This document shows, in pieces, positions 32,991 through 44,973 of a stretch of 64,000 nt of DNA. The notes under the pieces are model-generated. The model was not told the DNA's origin and made no database searches. It was given only the letters and a program-made list of their open reading frames with translations. The DNA lies in NCBI GenBank assembly GCA_003313425.1, contig NHZP01000018.1, forward strand, positions 372,001 through 436,000, given 5' to 3'. A program made the translations under genes and the position numbers. The stretch is from Pseudopyrenochaeta lycopersici. Lineage: Eukaryota; Ascomycota; Dothideomycetes; Pleosporales; Pseudopyrenochaetaceae. Numbering within the stretch: position 1 is the first letter of the stretch; every line of letters begins with the position of its first letter.

Positions 32991-33872
32991 ATGGCTAACG
33001 ACGGTGGGCCCCGCAAACGCACCTCCGAACGAGAACCCACTTCTGCCACATCCCCTCGAACCACCGCTGTGAATGAAATCTCGCCCATAATATCACACGA
33101 GCAATCTTCAGCAAAAGATTACGAGTCGATATCACCGTCCATACCGGCTCGTCGTAACACTGCCGATAACCCCGCGCCCGGCTCGACCGCGGATGCTCAG
33201 CAGAATGGGTCGGCGGCAGAATCGCAAATAGCTGGTGACAGGCGGCAAAGCGCAGAGCGTGAAGCTGCGGCTGAAGAGAGGAGAGAGCAGGGACGATGGC
33301 GCCAATTCTGGGATAAGTACGGGAGTATAGAGTTGGAGAATAAGGGCAGTGTTGCGAGAGATCACCTGGCATTAGGTACGTCCTACTCGGCAAGACACGC
33401 ATTATTATATCCCGTCCATGTCTTCGGCGAGAGAGAGAATTTGCCCTGACAAATCCCCGCGTGAACAGAACGGACATTCCTCGCCTGGCTCCGCACCAGT
33501 CTGAGCTTCGCCAGCATCGGCATCGCAATCACCCAGCTCTTCCGCCTAAACACAAACCTCTCCAACAAATCCTCGCACGAGAAATCTTCCACCTCAGACT
33601 TCCTCCTCAACCTGCAACTCGAGACCGCAAACTCCTCACAGGCAAAGATCAGACATCTCGGCAAACCCCTCGGCGCAACCTTCATCTGGATAAGTATCGT
33701 CATGCTGTTCATTGGCTTCCATCGCTACTTTGAGGCACAGCATTATGTCATCAGGGGCAAGTTTCCGGCGAGTAGAGGCAGTATTATTGTTGTTAGTGCT
33801 ATTTCTGGCGCCCTGATTGCGAGTAGTCTTGTCATTATTCTGACTACCTCGCCGAATGTTTTTGAAAAGTGA
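32991..33872 (+). CDS. DUF202 family membrane protein
   Basis: Two exons, 32991-33375 and 33469-33872; 789 nt, 262 residues. The N-terminal 125 residues are disordered and charged, ending in an amphipathic segment (EERREQGRWRQFWDKYG). The DUF202 signature follows directly across the 93-bp intron: LALERTFLAWLRTSLSFASI. Three membrane spans are visible (SLSFASIGIAITQLFRL, ATFIWISIVMLFIGFHRYF, SIIVVSAISGALIASSLVII). The family spans bacteria and fungi; in yeast, DUF202 proteins are vacuolar-membrane or VTC-associated, a role I cannot confirm here. The stop overlaps a GTGAGT donor-like string at 33870, but no convincing further exon was found. Confidence 0.88.
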
Positions 33873-34253
33873 GTGTTGGGGGGAATAGTAGAGATGACAG
33901 TGGCAGTAGGAAGGAACGTGTGGGATAAGACGCAAAGTTTCCCAGTAACAAAGTGAGTAGGCAAGAGGCTCAGACCAAGTGTTCTTCTGGGAATAGAAAA
34001 ATAGGTAACGCGGACTTCATCGCTAAAGGAATTTGTTGTTGGGTATCTCAAATTGTTTCATATGCTCCTTCTATTTTGGGGACTTAGTCGTCCTTTCATA
34101 TGCTCGCTAGGATCGCGAGAACATGCCAATCATCATGGCACTATCCACGCAAATGTTCTCATCATGCCTCCCAAGTTCTCATACATTCCCGTATCCCATG
34201 ATCTCCAGCTTGCCCCCTCCATAGTCTTCCCTTCCAGTGTCCTAAACCATGGT
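33873..34253. other. Convergent 3' intergenic region
   Basis: About 380 bases between convergent genes (DUF202 gene on plus, DBP5 on minus). Only terminator or polyadenylation sequence is expected; no gene is seen. Confidence 0.5.
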
Positions 34254-35802
34254 CTACGATCCTCCGGTGATCATTTCTGTCATCTCCTGTGTGCTTTTAC
34301 CGGCCCTTGAGCTCTTGATGATGGCCTGAATCATATCCTCGACAGCGTCCCAGTCGCTCGTGTCAATAGGGTGTAGATCTGTCTTGAAGTAACTCGCAAT
34401 TTGATGCAGTTGCGTCCAGCTCGCCTTGTCATGAACGAACGTAAGCGCAACACCGACACGGCCGAAGCGACCAGTCCTGCCAATACGATGAAGATATGTC
34501 TCGGGATCTGCTGTTCGGCCGTCGGCCATGGTGGGGACATCCTGTGAGGGGTCAGTATATGCCCTACTGTGTAAAAATTGACGCATAGAGACTTACGTAG
34601 TTGATGACCATGGTGACTGACTGCACGTCGATACCGCGGGCAAGCACGTTTGTCGTAATGAGTACTTTAGCCTCTCCAGACCGGAATTGATCAATGACTC
34701 GATCACGATCAGGGCCCTCAAGCGCACCACTGAGTTGTGCAACCGTGTGACCTTCTGCGACCATGCGACGTTCCAGCTCCTCCGCTGTTCTTCGCGTCTG
34801 TTGAAATTAGCCAAATAGATGTAATGTGGGTTTGATCTACTTACCCTGACGAAGATGATAGAGGAGGCTTGTGTCATGAGACCATAAAATTTGAGTAGTG
34901 TTGCGTACTTGTCATCGTCCTTGTCGATATCGATGTAAAGTTGCTTGATGCCCTCAATGGTCAACTCGTCGTGCGCCAGTGTCAGAACGTTTGCCTTTGG
35001 TGCGAACTTGGTGGCGTAATCAATAACATTAGGTGGGAATGTTGCCGAGAAGAGGACGGTCTGAATGTCCTTGTTAAGTAGGGTTTTGACACGAGTGCAT
35101 TGCTCGCCCAGACCTTGCTGGTCCAGCATGTTGTCTGCCTCGTCCAGCACAAGAATCTTGATGTGCTTTGAATTGATCAAACGCCGCCTCAGCATGTCTT
35201 GAACTGTTCCCGGTGTACCGACGAGTATTTGTGCATTGAATTGTTGTCCCCTTCTAGACGGATCCGGGATTGCGGCCATAGTCTTTAATCCATCCATAAA
35301 TTGGCCCATATGTGTGATGACTCCCAGAATCTGACGGGCGAGCTCTCGGCTGGGGGCAAGTGCCAGCGCCTGAGGCTCAGGGTTGGAGAGGTCGATACGG
35401 GAAAGGACGTTTAATGAGAATGCAGCGGTTTTTCCAGTACCCGACTGTGACTGGGCGATCATGTTGGTGGGCGGGTTCATGAGAAGTAAGGGCAAGGCCT
35501 TCTCCTGGATCTTGGACGGCTTGCGGAAGTTCATGTGACGAATGCCCTTGAGTAGCTCGTCCGTGCTGCCGGGATTAGCTGGTGTACAGAGCGATTGCAT
35601 GCAAGATCACATACAGTTGGAGCTCTTCGAATGACTTTGCTGAGAACAGTGGGTTGTTGGGATCTGCCTGCAGATCGGCCAGCTTGACCTCAACCTCGCG
35701 CTCAGTTTCTGCCAGAGCAGAGCCATTTCCAGGCTCTCCGCTGCCGTCGACCTGAGCTTGCGCGACCGGGTCCTTTGCGGGTGTCTCCTCCGTTGATGAC
35801 AT
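34254..35802 (-). CDS. dbp5: DEAD-box RNA helicase Dbp5 (mRNA export)
   Basis: DEAD-box ATPase that remodels mRNPs on the cytoplasmic face of nuclear pores (with Gle1 and InsP6 in yeast). Four exons, 35802-35615, 35565-34845, 34797-34597 and 34541-34254; 1398 nt, 465 residues, matching the family. The N-terminal extension is Dbp5-like ([12 protein letters not shown]). Motifs: Q motif region [27 protein letters not shown], Ia [70 protein letters not shown] and [12 protein letters not shown]. Introns are 47-55 bp and phase-consistent; the first lies between FEELQL and TDELLKGI. Start: ATG at 35802 ([12 protein letters not shown]). Divergent from BZZ1 with 651 bp between starts. Confidence 0.96.
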
Positions 35803-36453
35803 GGCGGCTGTCAAAGTGGGTGAGAGCTATTTATGTGTGCAAGAATTTGGTTGGTATATGGCGGTGTCGAGGAAGTGAAGGTGGGGGAACTTTGGTCGCG
35901 TTAACTGCGGATTGTATATGACAATGGCGGCGAAAAAGCTAATATAAGCGCAAATCGAGACACACTCAATAGAAGCGTGTGTCGGGTTGGGCAACGAAAG
36001 ACGTGGTTGTTTGGGACAAAGTAACGCGAATTTGTGAGAGCTCAAGGCTTTGGCGGGGAGTTCGAGGCGGAAGCAGCCTCGGCGCTAGGCAGCTTGAGGC
36101 AGCGGCCCGCATGGACAGCAGGTGCGCCCGCAGTGAGGGTGTGCATCTTTGGGGCACTGCATGTCCCTGCTTTCTGCGCACGGAACGTCCTCTAGAACAT
36201 CCATTTTGCATTCCCCATATTCATAGAACTAGACTGGCAGCACACGGCACGGCAGAGATTCCGACAATTCCATCTCGGCGCGCACCGCCTCGTATGTCAG
36301 CCATCTGCCCCACCAAATTGGGCAGCTGGACACGGAAGCCAACTGCAGTCCGCGTATCCTTTCCCCACCACTCCTCAAGAGCTCTGCCTCCTCCATGTCT
36401 GGGGTGCCGGTAGCTGCCGTACTAGTCGTTGACCTGTTCTCTTCGCTGAAGCA
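35803..36453. promoter_or_regulatory. Bidirectional promoter, DBP5 / BZZ1
   Basis: The 651-bp space between the divergent start codons of DBP5 (35802) and BZZ1 (36454) carries both promoters. No specific site is recognised. Frames on both strands here do not look coding. Confidence 0.5.
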
Positions 36454-39040
36454 ATGGAGGTCGACATTGCGCCCCAGTTTGGCGCTGAATTGAAGGTATT
36501 CGACATCCAGACTGCGCCGCCGGCCGTGCACTGACGGATAATTCACAGGACGGATTCAAGAATGCCAACGCCTGGGTACGTCCCTGACATGTCTGCTGGT
36601 TTCTCAAAACACTTGCGCATATGTCTCGCTGGCATGACCCCTGCCCTCTGCTCCAATGCTAATTCAAGGGACGTTAGGTCTCTGGCGGTATCTCCTGGTT
36701 AGATGATATCCAACAATTCTACCGAGAGCGCAGTGCTATAGAGAAAGAATATGCCTCAAAACTCAGCGCCCTGGCAAAAAAATACTATGAAAAAAAGGCA
36801 AGGAAAGTGAGCAGCCTGAGCGTTGGCGACACCCCTACGGTCACTCCCGGCTCGCTCGAGAGGTACTCATGTTCTTGCTGCGGTTGACTACGGCTGCTGA
36901 TGCGATGGCTTTAGTGCTTCTATGACCACATGGGGTGTTCAACTGAGCACTCTCGAATCTCGCGCCTCGGAACATGACCAGTTCGCCGGCGCTCTCATCA
37001 CCCAACTCGCCGACCCTCTGAAGACCCTCGGCACCCGATGCGAAGAGCTGCGGAAGCTACACGGCGACTTTGCTGCTAAGTTGGAGAAAGAGCGCGACGG
37101 TCAATATGCCGAGCTACGCAAACAGAAGGGCAAATACGACAGTGTCTGCCAAGAAGTGGAAAGCCGTCGCAAAAAGGTCGATGGTGCGTTTGATCATGGC
37201 AAAGGCAAGGCGCGCAATGCTTTCGAGCAACAGCAAGTAGAGATGCGAAACGTCAAGGCATGTTTCCCTAACTACGTAACAGATTTTGTACTGACCTCCC
37301 CAGAACACGTATATTATCAGTATCAACGTGACAAACAAACAAAAGGAGATGTACTATCATGAGTACGTCCCTGAGGTTCTGGACGTAAGTGTGATTAATG
37401 AGCTGGCTGAGCAAAATTAACAGTCACAGAGCCTTCAAGACCTTTCTGAAACACGCGTCAACAAACTAAATGCCATCTGGTTACGAGCGGCGGACATCGA
37501 AACCCAGACTTTGTCGCGCAGTACAGATTATATGAAGCACCTCTCCTCCGAAATTCCGCGCAACAATCCTCTACTCGATTCCATGATGTTCGTACGGCAC
37601 AACGCTGGTTCATGGCAAGAGCCTGGGGATTTTCAATTCGAGCCCAGCCCAGTGTGGTTGGACGATAGCAACATCGCAGTCGACGACTCCGCAACAACCT
37701 TTCTACGCAATAAGCTCACCAAGACCAAAGCCTCATTAGGAGACCATCGGCGCGAGTTAGATAAGAAGCGGAAAGAGGTAGAAAACGCGAAGGCTGTACG
37801 TCGAAATATCCGGGAGGGAAAGGATAAAAGAGATGAAGTGGATGTCGTTCGAGCCATTTTCGCCATTCAAGAAGCGATGCATGAAGTGGAGCGACAAAAG
37901 GTCAGCGCCGAAGTGGAGGTATCCACCATCACCTCAGTAGTAGGCGATCTCAGCATTGGAGCGCGAAATCATAACTTCAAGTCCCAGACGTTCAAGATAC
38001 CCACAAATTGCGACTTGTGTGGTGACCGAATATGGGGCCTGTCTGCTAAAGGGTTCGACTGCCGCGACTGTGGTTACACGTGCCACAGCAAGTGTGAAAT
38101 GAAAGTACCAGCAGATTGTCCTGGCGAACAGAGTAAAGAAGAGAAAAAGAAGCTAAAGGACGAACGTCAAAAAGCTGCACACACTGTGACAGCTACTAAT
38201 GGCGCCGCCACAGGCTCACATTCAGACATGCCACGATTGGGAAGAAGCGACACAGTCAACTCGATGAACACCCTCAGCTCAGGTTACTCGGCGACAGCAC
38301 ATCGGTCAATATCCGGAGGTATGTCGCCAACTGCCGAAGAACCACCCCCGGCAGAAAAGAAAGCGGCTGCACCTGCACCCGGCCCTAGAAGAAACCGGAT
38401 GGTTGCACCTCCACCAGCGCAATACATCAAAGATGATGGTGATCTGCCCCCACCATCACCAAGGACGGCAGAAGTCAAGGGCAGGATGCTGTACGCTTAC
38501 CAGGAGAATGGGGAGGGAGAGTTAACTGTCGCTGATGGTAGAGATGTCACCGTTCTGGAACCTGATGGTAGGTCCTATGCGAACCTGTCTCCTATGTTTC
38601 AAATTCTCTTGGGCGCCTCGCTCACAAATGATTACACAGACGGTTCCGGGTGGATCAAGGTCCGGGCTGGGTCCAAAGAAGGCCTTGTTCCTGCAGCTTA
38701 TGTGGAGATCTTGACTGCAACGCCCCCAACTACAGCCTCTACTTTCTCGTCGAACCGTCCTGACTCGACATATTCTGCGTCATCAGCATCTACAACAAAC
38801 CTTAGTGCTGCTGTTGTTGGCAAAAAGAAGGGACCAGCTGTGGCACCAAAGCGCGGTGCGAAGAAATTGAAGTACGTAGAGGCCCTCTACGACTACACCG
38901 CATCAAGCGATGCGGAGCATTCGATGTCTGAGGGCGATCGATTTGTGCTTATCAACATGGAGGCGGGCGATGGCTGGGCAGATGTTGAGCGGGACGGAGT
39001 GGTCCGAAGTGTGCCCGCAAACTACATCCAGCAAGTATAG
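36454..39040 (+). CDS. bzz1: Bzz1, F-BAR/C1/SH3 actin-assembly protein
   Basis: Endocytic adaptor that binds curved membranes and activates Las17/WASP-Arp2/3. Seven exons: 36454-36495, 36549-36575, 36678-36862, 36915-37257, 37304-37384, 37430-38567 and 38640-39040; 2217 nt, 738 residues. Domains in order: F-BAR (residues 1 to about 300; WLDDIQQFYRERSAIEKEYA, EEVLDSLQDL-type helices), a C1 zinc finger (HNFKSQTFKIPTNCDLCGD then GYTCHSKCEMKVPADC), a disordered linker, SH3-1 (MLYAYQENGEGELTVADGRD, SGWIKVRAGSKEGLVPAAYV) and SH3-2 (ALYDYTASSDAEHSMSEGDR to VPANYIQQV). The fourth intron (37258-37303) starts with GC not GT, and the sixth is 72 nt and frame-preserving. At 37421-37429 two tandem acceptors differ by 6 nt; the second gives the conserved LDSLQDL. 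Confidence 0.94.
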
Positions 39041-41053
39041 ACTACTTATCTGGCAGCTGTACGGGAAACAAGCCTTGTCTGACATGACGAAACACTGGAT
39101 GCAATCTGATTTTCTGCATCTATGGCTCTAGGGAATCAATAGCGTGGTAGACCAACTTGTAAATACAGTGTCCGCTGTTTGTGCGTTTTCTCTCTCGCAA
39201 CATACAAAGATGCATGTCTCAGCCACAGAGCGCGAGAAACGTACGCCGTGGAACACTTGACACCAATCGTAGAAAATCTCCGGTGCATACTTTCCCCTTC
39301 AGTGCTGACAGACGTTCTTCAGCGTCTTAGCGTGAACACGTGGGACCTAGCAGCAACGAACCTTCCTGTCTCGTCCCATTTGCACCACCACTGTGCACCT
39401 TCTTCATCCTCCTCATGACTTTTATATCCTGATATCTTATGGACTATTCCCAGTAGCATCATTGTGACAGCTAACTTTCAGATGAGAGCAGTTACAGACC
39501 GGAACTGCATCATTTTCAAATTTAGAATTTGGGGTCACAAGCCTTCGAGTAACGTTTGTTTCCAACCCCAGGACGACGATGGTGTCGCAAAAGAGATTGA
39601 ATCAATATTGCAACTTGGCTCATCTCCAGCTTTCACGACTCTTGCGGCTCCTCGGTAATGATGTTCAATTTTACCCGTTCAACGTTCTTGCAGCAACACC
39701 GACAGTGCGTTCCCTGCACAATGCACTCAAGCGCCCAGCATCCCTGAACTGATCGTCGTTCTCCTTAATGTGGTGTTGCCGCGAAGCGCTGCACGCTATT
39801 TTAATCGCCTAAGTGCCGGATCTCGCATCTAAGCTGGGCAGCCTTGGGCTCTCTTGTCTTTGACGGAAGACCATCAAGGAGAACGAGCGGAATGGATCGA
39901 AATCATCCTTCGCGAAGCAACACGGCGACCGAGATCGAAGCAAAGAAACGAGAGCGATATCAAATCCCTTGAGGTACCCCATTTATATTCAGTTTGGACC
40001 GTCGTGTTGCAACTGCGCTGTCAGACATCCTACTATTTTCCCTCGCCATGACACATTCCTGCCTCACATTGTGGGCACTTCTTGTTCGCCATCCTTCGTC
40101 TAGCCAGTGACCAATGTTACACAGCAGCATGACAGGAGTAGCTTACGCCGAGCCAGGGCCATGTGCCGTCCGAGACTTGCCAACACCTTGGAGCCTCTGA
40201 GTCCATCTTTCGCCACGCCACTAAAGTTGGAGCCGCCGAGCAATCAATGAATTGTGCTTCGATCCAACATTACGCACTGCCCGCAATTCATTCGTTTTGT
40301 GGCGTATATGTGCATATGTGGGTGACACAGGTTTGGCGAACCAGAAACTTGTTGATGAAGTGCGCCCAATGCAACAGTGTCACAAGCTACAGTTGGTCAT
40401 ATCGCTGTCGACCCTGGGATCAATTACTATTTTCCTCTTTTTCCTCTTTTGTCGTTACAGCTTTCTGCATCCACCCCTTTCCTCCTTCTCATTGACCACT
40501 CTCAATTGTCCCTTTTTCGTCTTACGTCGGGCGTGCATGCATCGTACATTCGTTCCGTAGACTGAGACTCGCCTCCACTCCTTAAGTCTGCACCAATCTT
40601 GTGGCGAAACCTCAAAAGGCATTTAGTCTAAATCGGGGTATGCACATTCCCCCATTCACTGCGCCTGCCTGCACAAACACACCAGCCACGCTAGTGGAGA
40701 CCCTGGCGCTTGGCAAACAACCTACTACTACTACTTCCTCGCCCTCAACTTTTGTCTTTCGTGTGACTTACGCTGCGACGATACAAGTGAGAGTTGACTT
40801 GGTCGTAGTTAACGCTCCTATAGTCATTCTTTTGTGCCTCTACCCGGAACCTTATCTCCGTTTCACTCATTAGGCGACATCAGTACACATTCACGCTTCT
40901 TCTTCATTCCAATTGGGGCGCACAAGAAAAAACAAACAACAAAAGGAGAAGAGGTCAGTTGCTCCATTGCATTGCGCTCGCCTGGAATACTGGCTTACCA
41001 GGAATAGAGTTATCGGCGACCTCCCATCAAATCATTTCTGGACTACGACTGCC
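39041..41053. other. 2-kb gene-free region upstream of the SUN gene
   Basis: The second-largest gap in the window in which I see no gene on either strand. 39040-39450 is the BZZ1 3' flank. 40380-41050 alternates CT-rich and A-rich stretches, as in long fungal leaders of highly expressed wall genes, and a CCAAT occurs at about 40909. Open frames are short and lack ATG starts with family character. Confidence 0.5.
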
Positions 41054-42522
41054 ATGAGGCTTCAGTACATCACCACCCTCGCTGCTGTTGCGACGGTCAC
41101 AGTAGCGAAGCCACATCAGTATGTGCACCGCCATGCTCACGAAGTCGCTCGGCGCGATGCTCGACCTGACAACGTCGTGTCTGTGCCGGTGGCAGTTGAG
41201 ACGCAAATTGTATACCTGCTCGATGGCCACTCCGTCTCTGAAGAGGAAGTCCGCCAGGGTATTGCAAATGGCACTTTGATGTGGGGAGAGGATGGCGGTC
41301 TGTCAACGTCGGCAAAATTGCCCGTTACTTTGGCTACTCCCTCGCCAGCACCGAAACAAGACCCCCAACCAACTAAAGATAGCAAAGAGGAAGAAACGCC
41401 CAAGCCGACGCCATCAGCTGAGAAAGCATCAGTCAGTTCTGCGTCAAGCCCGCCTTCAGAATCATCACCTCCGCAGCAGCAAGACACCTCGTCAGGCGGG
41501 TGGGCCGATCTGGTCGATAAGAATGGTCACTGCTCTACTTGCGACAAGGAGTTTCCCAACGGCGAAATCCCTTGCACTGAGTTCCCGTACGGCTATGGTG
41601 CCTTGCCACTTGCGCACGAAGGCCTAGGAGGGTGGTCTGGAATCCAAGCCCCTTTATATCGTGGAACCGATGGCTTTGATGATATCACCACCGTTCCAAA
41701 AGGCTCGTGCAACGACGGTTCCTGCTGCACGCCTGGTAGTTTCTGTTCTTATGGTTGCCCAAATCCTTATCTCAAGCTTTCTTTCCCACAAAAGCAAGGT
41801 AGAACTGGCCAGTCCGTTGGTGGCTTATTCTGTAACGATAAAGGCTTCTTGGAAATGGCAGATGGTTCCATTGGCAAAACGCTTTGCGGCGACGGTTCCA
41901 AGGATATGACGGTAAAGGTACAGAATAAGCTCTCAAAGTCTGTCTCCATATGCCGGACCGACTATCCAGGTAAGATTTAAGAATCATATTGGTGCACAGC
42001 TTCTTATCTCAAATAGGCACCGAATCCATGACCTTTCCCCTCACCGTTAATCCTGGCGAAACTGGCTTCCTTGCCAATCCTGATAAGAGTAAATACTTCT
42101 TCTGGAAAGGCGGTGCAACATCTGCACACTACTATGTCAATAAACAAGGAGTACCCGAAAGCGAGGCTTGCACTTGGGGTGAGGAAGGGCAGGGCAAAGG
42201 CAACTGGTCGCCAACGATCCTTGGAACGTCCTTTGACGATGTCGAGATGAAGACTGGGTTCTCTAGCTTGAAACAGAACGAATTATGCAAGACCGAACGT
42301 CTCGATTACGACATCACTTTCACTGGCGACGCTGTTACGGCTCCCTGCAGGTACAAGAGGTCCACCAACCAATATTGTCAAGGAGATGAATGTTGGGATG
42401 ATAAAGACCGGGGCTGCACGGTAAGTGTTTCCGCCTTCAAACCAAACAGCACTAATTTGTTGCCATGCCAGGCCTCTACCAAACGTGGTGGGACACTCAT
42501 CCTTGTGCTTTCCGACGGTTAA
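41054..42522 (+). CDS. SUN-family secreted cell-wall protein (GH132)
   Basis: Septation/wall-remodelling protein of the Sim1-Uth1-Nca3-Sun4 family (Aspergillus SunA), with reported beta-glucan activity. Three exons, 41054-41969, 42017-42420 and 42472-42522; 1371 nt, 456 residues. Signal peptide at residues 1-18 (MRLQYITTLAAVATVTVA), then a likely kexin site (VARRDARPD) near residue 35. Ser/Thr/Pro-rich linker (about 90-150), then the SUN domain: NGHCSTCDKEFPNGEIPC, CTEFPYGYGALPL, GSCNDGSCCTPGSFCSYGCP, KLSFPQKQGRTGQSVGGLFC and the C-terminal KQGVPESEACTWGEEGQGKG. The cysteine pattern is intact. The last exon (17 codons) ends RGGTLILVLSDG. Start: first ATG giving a signal peptide. Confidence 0.95.
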
Positions 42523-43686
42523 ACTTCGCTTCTAATCAACGTCGCCCAATTCATATCCAACACATCTACAGATAACTCTACTTTCTCATGTCGCTTGTAG
42601 ATGTTGGGTACTTACGACTATTTCGAACCACATTTCCCTTTAGCCGTCTCAAGTAGACGGCACTTTGGTCAATAGATTCATTTCATCAAGCAGAATTCTG
42701 GTTGCTCTATAGCAATTTGAACGGCGCTGTGAAGGAGATATCGGAACTGAAAAAATTACGACGCTACTTCGATTCCTCGGCATTTTCTATACGAGTATCG
42801 CTCCAGATCTCGGTTAAGACACAAACTTTCGCAGATTTTGCTCGACTGTAAATACATTCTCTTCTTTTTTCTTTTGTAAGCTTGGGGACGAATGAAGCAG
42901 ATGAAGGGGCATGGCATATCATGTTCGAGTTGGAGATGCGTCGCGTTTTCGAATTCTGCCCTTTAGTTTTTCACTTCTGTCAGCAAGTGGAAGAAATCCT
43001 TACGGAGAACTTTTGGAATCGTGCTGTCCATGGCCTCCTTAAGAATAGTGTTAATAATCATCCTCTTCGCCCTTCACATGTACATCACTGATATCATCTG
43101 TTGCTAGAACTGGCATACGGCAAAGTCCTAGACCAAGCCTGCGCATGTACGGCAGGTTGTCCGCTTTTGCATAACACCGACAGGCGAACGAAGTCAGAAG
43201 GGAACATAATGATCTATACGGTACTACTAGTAGCCACTCTAATTATAGTGAACCCAGTCTGGCTATTTACCACGTTGTCCTCCGCATAACCGTCTAACTC
43301 AACATTGCCGATGCTTGTCGCCAATAAAACATAAAAGAGAGGCTGGCCCTCGCTGAGTCAGGAGTTGAGACAGTCTTATTGAGACAGTGAGTCCGTTGAT
43401 ATACAGAGGACAGCCACTCATTCCTGTTCATACCTTGCCATATTTACTTAATGACAAAGCCAGATTTCATAATGCTCCTGCTGAGACACACAGAACATAC
43501 GCTTCAAGCCCCTTATTGACAACGTGGTTGCTTCACTCTAGCAGCTCAATACCTGGAAAGAGGTCTGTGTATCCTGCTTATAAGCTCTGAATATAAAGAT
43601 TCCAAATAAATAAATTGTACAATGAGGCTGTACGCCGAGCAAAGATGTTATGCATCTAAGAGATCGACTGCCCTTTCCACGTACAA
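42523..43686. other. Intergenic region
   Basis: About 1.2 kb between the SUN gene and a minus-strand gene, with both 3' ends. Short frames on plus (43101-43289, 43387-43590) are AT-rich and not protein-like. No repeat or RNA gene is recognised. Confidence 0.5.
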
Positions 43687-44412
43687 CTACGAACCAGCGG
43701 AGAAGACACGACACAGAGTGTGGTAGACTCGCCTCAGATATGAGGCCGGTATTTCGGACAATAGAGCATGTTGGTGGTGCTGATATATTGAGAGGACAAG
43801 TCCCTGTGCGCGTTCACTCAATTGTAAGAGCTCAGTCTCGATAAAGAAGGCGATATACCCACCGGCCGGCTGTGAGGCGAGGACTTTGAAGTATACAAGG
43901 TTGTACACGAGTGCATCGAGCACCTCGAGGAACTCAGGCGTAGACTGGAATACCCACCATATAGTCTGAAAATCGAGTTCATTGACTGGTTCCTTGCGAA
44001 GCCGCTGCACCAAACAACCGCGTAAGAACTCGACTTGGGGGCTGAGAAGAATCTGCAATGCGCGATAGTTCAAAACGTTGTCACTGATACTAGCACAACA
44101 AGCTAACCGTTGGGACTGTGGGGAGTGCGGGGAGTTGAGCCAGTGGGTGAAAAGTCGAGTTAGGGCGGGAATCTCGATGTCTTCTGCGTGCTCCAGGGAG
44201 CGGATGCGGAGTGGGAGACTGAAGTCGCCGCTTAGCGGGTTGAACTCGATCAAGGGGATCACGTTTGGTGCAAATTGCTCGAGTAAATTGAATGAGATGC
44301 TGGCGATGTACTTGCGGTGATGTTCGATTTGGTCCCAGATCTCGACGGAGATGATGAGGTTCTCCAAGGGAGATTCGTTTGTCTGTCCAGGACTCAAATC
44401 GTGGTACGACAT
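43687..44412 (-). CDS. Hypothetical protein, mostly helical
   Basis: Single open frame, 241 residues, ATG at 44412 (MSYHDLSPGQTNESPLENL). Not recognised. Rich in Leu, Ile, Phe and Trp with alternating helices (LENLIISVEIWDQIEHHRKY, NYRALQILLSPQVEFLRGCL, FQTIWWVFQSTPEFLEVLDA), suggesting an alpha-helical fold; no signal peptide or membrane span stands out. The frame may continue upstream into another exon, but no convincing donor/acceptor pair was found. Moderate confidence that it is a gene, low on its exact start. Confidence 0.55.
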   Translation of the reverse strand: MSYHDLSPGQTNESPLENLIISVEIWDQIEHHRKYIASISFNLLEQFAPNVIPLIEFNPLSGDFSLPLRIRSLEHAEDIEIPALTRLFTHWLNSPHSPQSQRLACCASISDNVLNYRALQILLSPQVEFLRGCLVQRLRKEPVNELDFQTIWWVFQSTPEFLEVLDALVYNLVYFKVLASQPAGGYIAFFIETELLQLSERAQGLVLSIYQHHQHALLSEIPASYLRRVYHTLCRVFSAGS

Positions 44413-44973
44413 GCTGTGGCTCAGTGAGACAGATCTTAAAGTGCTTCGAGTTGGAGCTGGTCAGAGGATATTTCCTTCTCTTGTGACGAAGGACTTTGAC
44501 CCAGGGAGCAAGACAATGTTGTTATGTGGACGTGGACGAGACAGACGCTTCAAGGCGTGCTTTTATGGAGACACCAACGACATTGTGCAGCGGTAAGGTA
44601 GCTCGTGTAGAGATGTCTAGTACAAGTTGAATTGTGAATGGCGCTGAGAGGCGCTGGTTTGCTACGGACTGACCTTCAGGAAGGCGCTGAAACAAGCCAG
44701 CGGTGATGAGAGAACTTCCCAGGGCGCAACACAATGAAGACTAGTGCTGAGATTCCCTTCAGTAGAAAGTATGCTCTGAAGTGCCGCTTCTGATGATGAT
44801 ATGCCAGCACAGGATGAATTTTTCTTGCCAGTAACAATTGCGGAGCACTATGCCACGGGAAAATCTCCATAAGTTCTAATGATGACCTTGTACATTTGTA
44901 CGCAGTACCCGAGATAATCAGTTAGAGGCCTACCGTAATGACTCCCTACGAATTGTTCACCTCCTGAATCCTT
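44413..44973. other. Intergenic region between two minus-strand genes
   Basis: Holds the promoter of the 43.7-44.4 kb gene and the EFM7 3' end. A 70-codon minus frame (44522-44734) has no family character. Confidence 0.45.
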
